Of a stretch of 29,054 nucleotides of DNA, positions 15,601-22,271 are shown one piece after another. The stretch covers positions 1 through 29,054 of the forward strand of contig JANYBY010000103.1 of NCBI GenBank assembly GCA_025360565.1, in the 5' to 3' direction. This DNA is from Bacteroidota bacterium (GTDB lineage: Bacteria; Bacteroidota; Bacteroidia; B-17B0; Aurantibacillaceae). A program made the position numbers and the translations under genes. Numbering within the stretch: position 1 is the stretch's first letter; every line of letters begins with the position of its first letter. Under the pieces are notes generated by a model. The model was not told the DNA's origin. It made no database searches and saw only the letters and a program-made list of their open reading frames with translations.

Positions 15601-17179
15601 TATCGTAATCGTGTTTGTGTTTGGCGTTCTCTGAAAAGTGAAACAGGCGTGGCTTAACTGTTACCAGATCTGTTTCAGGATTATAATAGATCAAACCCGC
15701 TATGGCCATTTTAAAAATGATCGGCCGCAGATCTACCGCAAGTTTTTTTATATACTTGGCAAAATCAACAACAGTAAAGGTTTCGGGCTTGTTGTTGGCA
15801 TTGTAATAGTCGATCATTCTGTGAAGCGGACTAACATTTTCCATCCCCTTTAAACTTTCGGCTTTTGCATTGGTATAAAAATCTTCCGATTCAAAAAAAG
15901 CTTCGCTCTGAAAATTATTCGGAAGGAAATTAAGTTTTAATAAAGGCTCATCAATATTCCACACAATTTGTTCAAGGTAAATATCGTATTTGTGATACGA
16001 ATCTATGAACGGCACTTTTTGCAAACCATCTTCGCCCCTAACAATAGTTACTGTGCGCTTTTCAACCTGATATGTAAACCCGAGTCCTTGGTGAAAAATG
16101 CTATCCTTTTCTAAAAAAAACTTAATGGCAGCCGGGTTTGCCACAATTTTATCTTCGCTCATACCAAAGGCCCTCGCACTGATCTCTAAAAACCTTACAT
16201 TGTTGCGTTTAAACACAATGCGTGCCGGATTGCTTGCGCCGCCGGATCCTACAAATTTTGGCCCGCGCATACCAAATCCACCATCGTAATCAACATCAGG
16301 GTAAATATTTCGTACAACTAAACGTTTGCTATACGAATCAAACCTCGGGTAAGTTCTTTCGCCATTCTCTGTTATAACCCTGTCGGCTAATTTTCCTAAT
16401 TGTGGCTTATCAAAAAATTGTTTACCCACAAACGTAGCGCTGTCACTCGCGTAAGTTCCGGTTTTGCAATCAATGCTGTATCTTTTTAAAGTGGCATAAA
16501 CGCCGTCATCCAGCCCGGCTCGCTTCCAACTTACCTTTCCGCCTTTGCCTACAAACTTTCCCCAAGCCGGATAGTAAATACCGGAAGTTCCTTCAATCGC
16601 AATACTATCGCCACGCGGGTTAACACCAACCATGGTAATATCCGAAAAAATAACTTTTGCTATAGTATCGTACTCAAATTTAAACGAGGGCTCAACACTG
16701 TAATAAGTATAGGAAGGCGTTTTGTAAAAAGCGTTCTTATCAAAAATACGTTCACTCATTTCAAAAAATTCGGCCGCGCCATAAATGGATTTACTTTTTA
16801 AAACTTTATTCACGCAGGCCTGCCAGTCTTCAACCACATTACTCGGTTTATTTTTGCTGATACAACTTAAAACGGTATTAAAATAACCATAAAAATAAGG
16901 GTAAGGCTTCATACGCTTGGCCAGCATGGCGTTTGCCGAGTTCATACAAACTTCTTTATAATAGCCCGTAATTATATTTTCTTTCCAAAGTCGCTCAAAT
17001 GTTTTCATGTACTCTTGAGCCTCGATCTTATTCAAAGAGTTTTCGGTCATGTAAATAATAAGGTCATTTACAAACTTACCGGTATCGTTGGCAAACTGTT
17101 TTATTTTTTGCGATTTTGCAAAGTGGCCGCTGAGCACAAACAAAAGGACAAATACGATCTTATTGGGTCTTAAAAACAT
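12689..17179 (-). CDS. Very large secreted beta-rich protein of unknown function
   Basis: A 1496-residue protein I do not recognise beyond a general resemblance to uncharacterised Bacteroidota proteins. Residues 1 to about 23 are a signal peptide (KIVFVLLFVLSGHFAKSQ). A helical region follows to about residue 150 with four cysteines. Most of the rest is repetitive beta sequence with short strand-turn units, for example LTGNGKVDFEKADLSSGKIL, IDFDARTGEFISNGKGSYVK and GGKAVFNKEIRLSNAGLRGG. This style recalls OstA/LptA, AsmA or TamB-type beta-taco/groove proteins, but I see no diagnostic motif. The C terminus is charged (KKYVKEEKVEEEK) and has no T9SS sorting domain, so it probably stays periplasmic or envelope-bound. 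It has its own promoter and is not in an operon. Confidence 0.75.
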   Translation of the reverse strand: MFLRPNKIVFVLLFVLSGHFAKSQKIKQFANDTGKFVNDLIIYMTENSLNKIEAQEYMKTFERLWKENIITGYYKEVCMNSANAMLAKRMKPYPYFYGYFNTVLSCISKNKPSNVVEDWQACVNKVLKSKSIYGAAEFFEMSERIFDKNAFYKTPSYTYYSVEPSFKFEYDTIAKVIFSDITMVGVNPRGDSIAIEGTSGIYYPAWGKFVGKGGKVSWKRAGLDDGVYATLKRYSIDCKTGTYASDSATFVGKQFFDKPQLGKLADRVITENGERTYPRFDSYSKRLVVRNIYPDVDYDGGFGMRGPKFVGSGGASNPARIVFKRNNVRFLEISARAFGMSEDKIVANPAAIKFFLEKDSIFHQGLGFTYQVEKRTVTIVRGEDGLQKVPFIDSYHKYDIYLEQIVWNIDEPLLKLNFLPNNFQSEAFFESEDFYTNAKAESLKGMENVSPLHRMIDYYNANNKPETFTVVDFAKYIKKLAVDLRPIIFKMAIAGLIYYNPETDLVTVKPRLFHFSENAKHKHDYDIITLHSVYPGKDNATMNLLNYDITVRGVNQVLLSDTQKVFLFPKHGEMILKKNRQLNFNGTVASGKFEFVGKDFVFDYDQFKIKMKTIDSIKIYVESNEPDANGNIAFKKVQTLIENVNGELRIDAPKNKSGYGRAPTFPSFKSFKDSYTFYDKRQTFRGVYNKDKFYFKLDPFEIDSLDNFRNERLRFDGTFASAGIFPSFRERLTLQNDYSLGFIRQTPPEGFPVYGGKAVFNKEIRLSNAGLRGGGDLDFSSSHSVVPDLIFFPDSAKGIANTFDVKEGDSPEFPSAHGDTVRLRFMPYTELLQASDIKKPFNAYKEQVSFRGRFDLTKKELTGNGKVDFEKADLSSGKILFVKRRFFSDTCNFHLKAFDEEGFTFSTINVNAKIDFDARTGEFISNGKGSYVKFDKNQYIAYMDRFKWYMDNADIDLGDTQKKIDVDASESGLDLEGPQFISVHPKQDSLRFMAPGAKYNLRKYIISCKNVPFIDVADARMFPNNGDVTIFKNAVMDTLRESSILANRITKYHTIRNTTTNIYGRFNYRSTGDYQYLDENDKPYLIKFKMVKPDSTGQTISEGEINEKANFKFNDYFSFAGKVYLQANQQFLTFDGGTKIVHNCAAVGKSYLKFTGEINPKEILIPIPKKAVDMTGTAVGTGLFYNADTNNVYSTFLSLQGARSSKDLIEADGLLSYDKENEMYEISNKEKLAEISLPGNYVSLKTTNCVIGTEGSYNISNDLGQIKLKCVGNAQHSTVNDSVNFNLMMVCDFFFESSALKKMSKDFELYLGSLSPVPFEGDLFNHGIIEILGKERGDRALSELNLYGNYKKFPDELEKSLVLNDVKMTYNTTAKAYMSDGMIGVGNILKTEIFRYMKGNVMITKKRGKDKDVLDIYLEADANTWYYFSYSNGRMLVFSSNDAFNKEIKEMKGGNKKMNTEKGPSYSFDLSNVRKKDLFLDNLKKYVKEEKVEEEK

Positions 17180-17198
17180 ACAGATAAAATAATTCTAC

Positions 17199-17230
17199 CA
17201 AATATAACAATCCCTTCAGTATGTAGCAAG
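17199..17230 (-). promoter_or_regulatory. Promoter of the large secreted protein
   Basis: On the minus strand CTTG (17227-17230), 20 nt, then TATATTTG (17199-17206), an exact TAnnTTTG. The ATG follows 19 nt later. This is a conventional Bacteroidota promoter with a short leader. Confidence 0.6.
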
Positions 17231-17267
17231 ACTTATCAAATTTTTGTAAAGGCTCTTTTCATTAATT

Positions 17268-17396
17268 GGGCGCCTGCCGTTCCGTTAATTTTCCGATCGG
17301 CACCGGGCTGTCACTACTCGCTCTTTGCCCCGCCCTCTTCCGCCGCAAAGGAACTCAAACAGACCTCCCGATAGCTATCGGGACCATCCCTGGCGC
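17268..17396 (-). repeat. Structured intergenic repeat, copy 2, with nested palindrome
   Basis: Opposite-strand copy of 1511-1600, sharing CCAGGGATGG (17384-17393), CTGTTTGAG (17354-17362), GCGAGTAGTGACAGCCCG (17304-17321) and GGCGCCCA. Its hairpin arms CTTTGC/GCAAAG (17323-17328 and 17345-17350) differ from copy 1 yet pair. Where copy 1 has AGCGGC, this copy holds a segment with the perfect palindrome CCCGATAGCTATCGGG (17367-17382). The 382-nt gap between the large gene and purL also contains the promoter at 17199-17230; 17403-17550 is AT-rich and shows nothing further. Confidence 0.65.
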
Positions 17397-17561
17397 GGCT
17401 GTTACACAATTTAATATAAACCCAACTTATAATTAATTTTTAACTTAATAAATTAAACTTCGGTAAGTTCCCAAATAATAAAAAAAACTATTGATGAAAT
17501 GTTTATTAAATAATACTTTTTCCTTCTCTAAAATCGATATATTTAATGCTTAATTTTAAGT

Positions 17562-19793
17562 ATGGCAACCATCGCATATAAAGACCAATTAACAACCGTT
17601 GAAACGGCAAAAGAATTAGGTTTGTTACCCGAAGAATTCGAAAAAATAAAAAGCACATTGGGCAGAGTGCCCAACTTTACCGAACTCTCCATTTATTCTG
17701 TTATGTGGAGCGAACATTGCTCTTATAAAAACTCCATTATCTGGCTAAAAACATTGCCAAAAGACGGGCCGGCCATGCTGGTAAAAGCGGGCGAAGAAAA
17801 CGCCGGATTAGTGGATATAGGAGACGGATTGGCTTGCGCGTTTAAAATTGAAAGTCATAACCACCCGAGCGCGCTTGAGCCTTACCAGGGCGCTGCCACA
17901 GGCGTTGGCGGCATTAACCGCGATATTTTTACCATGGGTGCAAGGCCCATTGCCCAATTAAATAGTTTGCGTTTTGGAAATATTGAAAGTGAAAAAACAA
18001 AATGGCTGGTAAAGGGTGTTGTAAAAGGAATTGGTGATTACGGTAATGCGTTTGGCATTCCAACCGTTGGCGGAGAAGTTTTTTTTGATGATTGTTATAA
18101 CGTGAATCCCTTGGTAAACGCCATGAGCGTGGGCATTGTAAAAAAAGGAGAAACTATTAGCGCTACTTCTTATGGCGAAGGAAATCCGGTTTTTATTGTG
18201 GGCTCATCCACCGGTAAAGATGGAATAGCGGGCGCAGCTTTTGCGAGTAAAAATATTACCGAAGAATCGGCTAAAGATCTGCCGGCTGTGCAAGTAGGCG
18301 ATCCTTTTCAGGAAAAATTATTGTTGGAAGCAAGTTTAGAAATTATTAAAACCGGCGCTGTTATTGGTATGCAGGATATGGGCGCGGCGGGCATTACCTG
18401 CAGCACCAGCGAAATGAGCGCCAAGGGCGAACATGGCATGGAAATTTGGTTAGATAAAGTTCCAACAAGGCAAGCAGGTATGCATCCATTTGAAATATTA
18501 TTGAGCGAATCGCAGGAACGCATGTTGATAGTGGTAAAAAAAGGAGAGGAAGAAAAAGTATTCAGAGTGTTTGATAAATGGGATCTGAATTGCGAACAAA
18601 TTGGCGTAGTAACAAAAGGAAACTCTTTAAAATATTTTTTTCACGGCGAAAAAGTGGCGGAGGTGCCGGCTATATCTTTAGTACTTGGCGGCGATGCCCC
18701 GGTTTATACGCGCGAATACAAAGAACCCGCATCTTACGCGGAATCAAAAAAATTTAAGATCGATTCAGTTAAAGAACCAACTGATCTCAAAACAGTGATG
18801 TTGTATTTGGCATCGCACCCAAATCTTGCCAGCAAACGCTGGATCTATAATCAGTACGACAGCATGGTGGGAACCGTTAACATGAGTACCAATAACCCGA
18901 GCGATGCCGCCATTGTAAATATTAAAGGCAGTAAAAAAGCTTTGGTAATGACGGTAGATTGCAACAGTCGTTACGTTAATGCCGACCCTGAAATAGGCTG
19001 TGCTATTGCGGTTTGCGAGGCAGCGCGTAATATTGTTTGCAGTGGTGGCACACCAAGCGCAGTAACCAATTGTTTAAATTTTGGAAACCCCTACAACCCC
19101 GAAGTGTATTGGCAATTTGTTGGAGCAATTAAAGGAATGGGTTCGGCTTGTACTAAATTACAAACACCGGTAACAGGAGGAAATGTGAGTTTTTACAATC
19201 AGTCGAGTTACGAAGGCCCTGTTTTTCCTACTCCTACTATTGGTATGATAGGAATTTTGGAAGACAAAAAATTTCAAACCCCATTAGGTTTTAAGAACGA
19301 AGGCGATCTTATTTATTTGGTAGGTAAACAAGTAAACGACATTTCTTCGTCTGAATATATTTATTCATTTCATAAATTAAAAAATACACCTGCTCCTTAT
19401 TTTAATTTAGATGAGGAATATAATTTACAAAAAGGAATTAGCGCGGTGATCCGGAAAAATTTAATTCATTCGGCACATGATCTGAGCGACGGGGGATTAT
19501 TTATGGCTTTATTGGAAAGCGCCATGATACAAGATCTGGGTTTTGAGATCAAAACAAATTCATCTTTAAGAAAAGATGCTTATTTATTTGGTGAGGCCCA
19601 AAGCCGCGCTATTATTAGCGTTTCGGCTGCCAACAAAACAAATTTTGAAGCAGAATTAAAAAACTCAGGGGTTGCTTTTGAAAATATTGGCACAGTAAAA
19701 GGAAAAGGGATCGTAATAGACGGAACTAATTACGGAAGCATTGCAGATTTTGCTAAGCCGTATAATACCAGCATCGAAAACAAATTAAATTAA
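17562..19793 (+). CDS. purL: Phosphoribosylformylglycinamidine synthase, PurL subunit
   Basis: Makes FGAM from FGAR, ATP and ammonia in purine synthesis. At 743 residues it is the small PurL form, which needs separate PurS and PurQ subunits; neither is in the window. Motifs include VMWSEHCSYKNS (48-59) with H51, ESHNHPSALEPYQGAATGVGG (split around 97-116) for ATP binding, MGAAGITCSTSEMSAKG, and the second AIRS-like half with PVTGGNVSFYNQS and HDLSDGGL. The ATG at 17562 follows TAATTTTA (17551-17558) by 3 nt, suggesting a leaderless or very short transcript. A long palindrome begins 3 nt after the stop, with trmB after it on the same strand. Confidence 0.97.
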   Translation: MATIAYKDQLTTVETAKELGLLPEEFEKIKSTLGRVPNFTELSIYSVMWSEHCSYKNSIIWLKTLPKDGPAMLVKAGEENAGLVDIGDGLACAFKIESHNHPSALEPYQGAATGVGGINRDIFTMGARPIAQLNSLRFGNIESEKTKWLVKGVVKGIGDYGNAFGIPTVGGEVFFDDCYNVNPLVNAMSVGIVKKGETISATSYGEGNPVFIVGSSTGKDGIAGAAFASKNITEESAKDLPAVQVGDPFQEKLLLEASLEIIKTGAVIGMQDMGAAGITCSTSEMSAKGEHGMEIWLDKVPTRQAGMHPFEILLSESQERMLIVVKKGEEEKVFRVFDKWDLNCEQIGVVTKGNSLKYFFHGEKVAEVPAISLVLGGDAPVYTREYKEPASYAESKKFKIDSVKEPTDLKTVMLYLASHPNLASKRWIYNQYDSMVGTVNMSTNNPSDAAIVNIKGSKKALVMTVDCNSRYVNADPEIGCAIAVCEAARNIVCSGGTPSAVTNCLNFGNPYNPEVYWQFVGAIKGMGSACTKLQTPVTGGNVSFYNQSSYEGPVFPTPTIGMIGILEDKKFQTPLGFKNEGDLIYLVGKQVNDISSSEYIYSFHKLKNTPAPYFNLDEEYNLQKGISAVIRKNLIHSAHDLSDGGLFMALLESAMIQDLGFEIKTNSSLRKDAYLFGEAQSRAIISVSAANKTNFEAELKNSGVAFENIGTVKGKGIVIDGTNYGSIADFAKPYNTSIENKLN

Positions 19794-19796
19794 AAC

Positions 19797-19885
19797 TTAA
19801 CCGCAAAGACGCTAAGTTTTTTCGCAAAGTTCGCAAAGTATTTTTCATAGCGAACTTTGTGCCTTCTTTGTGTCTTTGCGGTTAA
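19797..19885. repeat. Long nested palindrome between purL and trmB
   Basis: Outer arms TTAACCGCAAAGAC (19797-19810) and GTCTTTGCGGTTAA (19872-19885) pair perfectly over 14 bp. Inside, CAAAGTTCGC (19825-19834) pairs perfectly with GCGAACTTTG (19850-19859). The palindrome ends 7 nt before the trmB ATG. I recall similar CGCAAAGACGC-type repeats in other Bacteroidota intergenic regions. It could terminate purL transcripts or affect trmB translation. Confidence 0.85.
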
Positions 19886-19892
19886 AAACCAT

Positions 19893-20558
19893 ATGCCAAG
19901 CAAACAAGAAAAATTTTCGGAGTTAGAAACATTTAAAAATTGTTTCAAGTTTTTTTTTGAAAATATTTCGGACGGGTTTGAGATGAAAGGGAAATGGCAA
20001 AGCGATTTTTTTAAGAACAACCACCCCATTGTTTTAGAATTAGGCTGCGGCAAAGGCGAATACACCATTGGCCTGGCACAAAATCATTCTGAAAAAAATT
20101 TTATTGGCGTGGATATTAAAGGTAACCGCATTTGGACAGGCGCCAAACAGGCATTGGATATGGGTTTGAGCAATGTTGGTTTTTTGCGTACTCGAATTGA
20201 TTTTATTGACCATTGTTTTGCCGAAAATGAAATTGATGAGATCTGGATCACATTTCCTGATCCGCAACCCCAAAAAACACGCGAGCGAAAACGTTTAACG
20301 CATCCTTTGTTTTTAAACAGGTATAAAAAATTTCTTAAACCAAATGCGCTCATTCATTTAAAAACAGATAGTACAAGTTTGTACGAATTTACTTTAGAAG
20401 TGCTAAAAGAAAATAAACTGAATATTATTTGGCACACCAACGATCTGTATAAAAATTGTCCGGTCGACAGACAAGAGCTGATAAACATAAAAACCTATTA
20501 CGAAGGCTTGTTCAGCGCTAAGGGGGAGGATATTAAGTATGTTTGTTTTGGGTTGTAG
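19893..20558 (+). CDS. trmB: tRNA (guanine-N7-)-methyltransferase
   Basis: Methylates G46 of the variable loop in tRNAs using SAM. It has 221 residues, normal for the family. LELGCGKGEYTIGLA (48-62) is the SAM-binding motif I, IGVDIKGNRIW (71-81) follows, and ITFPDPQPQKTRERKRL (119-135) is the family's catalytic/RNA-binding stretch in its Bacteroidota form. The frame is open to an ATG at 19857, but that codon lies inside the palindrome, and the peptide it would add is repeat-derived; MPSKQEKF at 19893 is the better start. Probably cotranscribed with purL unless the palindrome stops transcription. A composite repeat begins 15 nt after the stop. Confidence 0.93.
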   Translation: MPSKQEKFSELETFKNCFKFFFENISDGFEMKGKWQSDFFKNNHPIVLELGCGKGEYTIGLAQNHSEKNFIGVDIKGNRIWTGAKQALDMGLSNVGFLRTRIDFIDHCFAENEIDEIWITFPDPQPQKTRERKRLTHPLFLNRYKKFLKPNALIHLKTDSTSLYEFTLEVLKENKLNIIWHTNDLYKNCPVDRQELINIKTYYEGLFSAKGEDIKYVCFGL

Positions 20559-20573
20559 GGCCTAGCATCCACG

Positions 20574-20699
20574 GGTGACTGAGGTTCTAGAAGTCACATA
20601 CCACAGAGACAAGACTGCAAGACTGCAAGACAACAAGAGGCACGACGGCAAGACCAAAACATTTTGCAGTCATCCCGACGCAGGAGGAATCCGTTCTAA
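20574..20699 (+). repeat. Composite intergenic repeat, left of fic
   Basis: Three parts in order: a hairpin GGTGACT...AGTCAC (20574-20597) with GAGGTTCT in the loop, a run of (G)CAAGAC-like units (about 20608-20655), and the 31-nt module (20669-20699) ending GAGGAATCCGTTCTAA. The same parts in the same order lie on the far side of the fic gene at 21956-22100. The 340-nt gap 20559-20898 is otherwise filled by the fic operator region. Confidence 0.7.
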
Positions 20700-20753
20700 A
20701 CGTTGTTAAACTAAACCAGGTGTTACATTCAGCAAGCCCTTTCAGATATTTCA

Positions 20754-20894
20754 AGCTCATTATAATTTTATTTTGAGCTACATTTATTCAATTTTGAGCC
20801 ACAAAAGGCATATTTTGTCAATTTTAAGCAAATATTACAAAAATAAAGCTCATTATAATTTTATTTTGAGCTGTAAATTGATTAATTTTGAGCT
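20754..20894 (+). promoter_or_regulatory. Operator-like array upstream of fic
   Basis: Two identical 26-bp inverted repeats, AGCTCA-N14-TGAGCT, occupy 20754-20779 and 20847-20872. In addition, direct half-sites TTTTGAGC begin at 20771, 20792, 20864 and 20886, with the variant TTTTAAGC at 20822. The steps (21, 30, 42, 22) are close to whole helical turns, so the sites would lie largely on one face of the DNA. The last one overlaps the -7 box. The encoded protein has an N-terminal winged-helix domain that is the obvious candidate to bind here. Confidence 0.7.
20883..20890 (+). promoter_or_regulatory. -7 box of fic
   Basis: TAATTTTG fully matches TAnnTTTG and shares TTTTG with the fifth half-site (20886-20893). 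The ATG is 8 nt further on. The -33 region at 19 nt is TTTA, weak; TTTG at 20865-20868 is too close. Binding at the last half-site would cover this box. Confidence 0.45.
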
Positions 20895-20898
20895 ATAA

Positions 20899-21948
20899 AT
20901 GGGACGGTCGAAAAAGGATATAAACGCCGCGCTGCTTGATTTTATCAGGCACAATCCACTGTGTTCATCAAAAGAAATACACGAAAGCCTTGATAACGCC
21001 GTGAGTTACGCTACTGTAAAAAGGGTGCTCACTTTGTTAACACTTCAAAAACACATCCATTCCACCGGCCGGGGAAAAGGCACAAAATATTCAGATAGAT
21101 CTACCTACAGCATTATCAGTCCTGTTAATATAGATACGTATTTTAAAAAAGAAATTGATGAAAGAAAAATAAAAGAGCGTTTTAACCATAAATTATTGCG
21201 AGAAACTTTAAGAACAGCGCCTTTATTTACCGATAAAGAACTCAAGGGTCTGGATAACCTGCACAAACAATTCAGAAAAAGAACGGTTAAACTTACCAAG
21301 GCCGAATACAAAAAAGATCTGGAGCGCTTGGCCATTGACCTGAGTTGGAAGTCTTCGCAGATAGAGGGCAACACTTATTCTTTGCTTGAAACCGAACGTT
21401 TACTGTTGGAAAAAAAAACAGCCGGAAATAAAACAAAAGATGAAGCGGTGATGTTGTTAAATCATAAAGACGCTCTCGACTTCATTATTTCTCAGCCCGG
21501 TTTTACTGAGCCGCTTTCCCTTTCTTCTATAAAAGATATTCACAGCATCCTGATAAAAGAGTTAGGTGTTGAGCGCAACATACGCCGGCGTTTGGTAAAT
21601 ATTACCGGAACTAATTACAAACCTCTTGATAACGAGTTCCAGATCAGGGAAGCGCTGGAAGACTTGTGCGCCTTGGTGAATGGGCAGCAAAACGTATTTG
21701 CAAAAACTTTATTGGCGCTGGCCCTTATCTCCTACATACAACCGTTTATGGATGGGAATAAAAGAACAGCCCGCATTGTAAGCAATGCCATATTGCTCGG
21801 TAATAATTATTGCCCTGTTTCTTACCGAACAGTTGATCCATTGGATTATAAAAAAGCAATGCTGATATTTTACGAGCAAAATAACATCAGCGCTTTTAAA
21901 CAGATCTTTATAGAGCAATTTGAATTCGCGGTGAAGACTTATTTTTAG
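20899..21948 (+). CDS. wHTH-Fic family protein with Gln in place of the catalytic His
   Basis: A 349-residue protein with two parts. Residues 1 to about 70 form a winged helix-turn-helix (INAALLDFIRHN, SSKEIHESL, SYATVKRVLTLL, then a basic wing HSTGRGKGTKYS). The Fic domain follows. Its core motif is QPFMDGNKR (281-289): the Asp, Gly-Asn and Arg are intact, but the first residue is Gln281, where HPFx(D/E)GN(G/K)R has the catalytic His. The inhibitory motif SSQIEGN (152-158, E156) is present, as in Fic proteins that restrain themselves from the N-terminal side. The C-terminal IEQFEFAVKTYF ending looks complete. Canonical AMP transfer is doubtful without the His; another activity or a regulatory role is possible. 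It stands alone between two composite repeats, behind an operator-like array suggesting autoregulation. Confidence 0.88.
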   Translation: MGRSKKDINAALLDFIRHNPLCSSKEIHESLDNAVSYATVKRVLTLLTLQKHIHSTGRGKGTKYSDRSTYSIISPVNIDTYFKKEIDERKIKERFNHKLLRETLRTAPLFTDKELKGLDNLHKQFRKRTVKLTKAEYKKDLERLAIDLSWKSSQIEGNTYSLLETERLLLEKKTAGNKTKDEAVMLLNHKDALDFIISQPGFTEPLSLSSIKDIHSILIKELGVERNIRRRLVNITGTNYKPLDNEFQIREALEDLCALVNGQQNVFAKTLLALALISYIQPFMDGNKRTARIVSNAILLGNNYCPVSYRTVDPLDYKKAMLIFYEQNNISAFKQIFIEQFEFAVKTYF

Positions 21949-21955
21949 AGGCCGC

Positions 21956-22100
21956 GGTGACTGAGGTTCTCGAAGTCACCTTTTCGAGGAAGCAAGACGG
22001 CAAGACTTAAGAGAGGCAAGATGGCAGGACTTAGGAGAGGCAAGACGAGATGACCCAACACCATCCATGGTCATTCCGAGGCACGAGGAATCCGTTCTAA
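21956..22100 (+). repeat. Composite intergenic repeat, right of fic
   Basis: Begins 7 nt after the fic stop with the hairpin GGTGACT...AGTCACC (21956-21980), continues with GCAAGAC/GGCAAGA-like units (about 21991-22047) and ends with the 31-nt module (22070-22100). It matches 20574-20699 in order and orientation. The rest of the 323-nt gap 21949-22271 holds short GC-rich debris, including three GCAG units near 22152-22163, and no gene. Confidence 0.7.
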
Positions 22101-22271
22101 CAGGGTTCTAAGGAACTGCTGGACTCCCAGGCTCAGGGGGGTTTCATCTGCAGGCAGGCAGGTTCAGAAAAAGCGGAGAAAAGAGTATATTTAGAGAAAA
22201 AAAAAGGTGAACAGGACTTAAAATCCAGCGCGTTGGTGCAACGTTGGCCAATCCAATTACAAATTTATTTT

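Noticed and set aside
19857..19892. Upstream ATG of trmB at 19857
   Set aside because: It falls within the palindrome, and the added 12 residues do not resemble the family N terminus.
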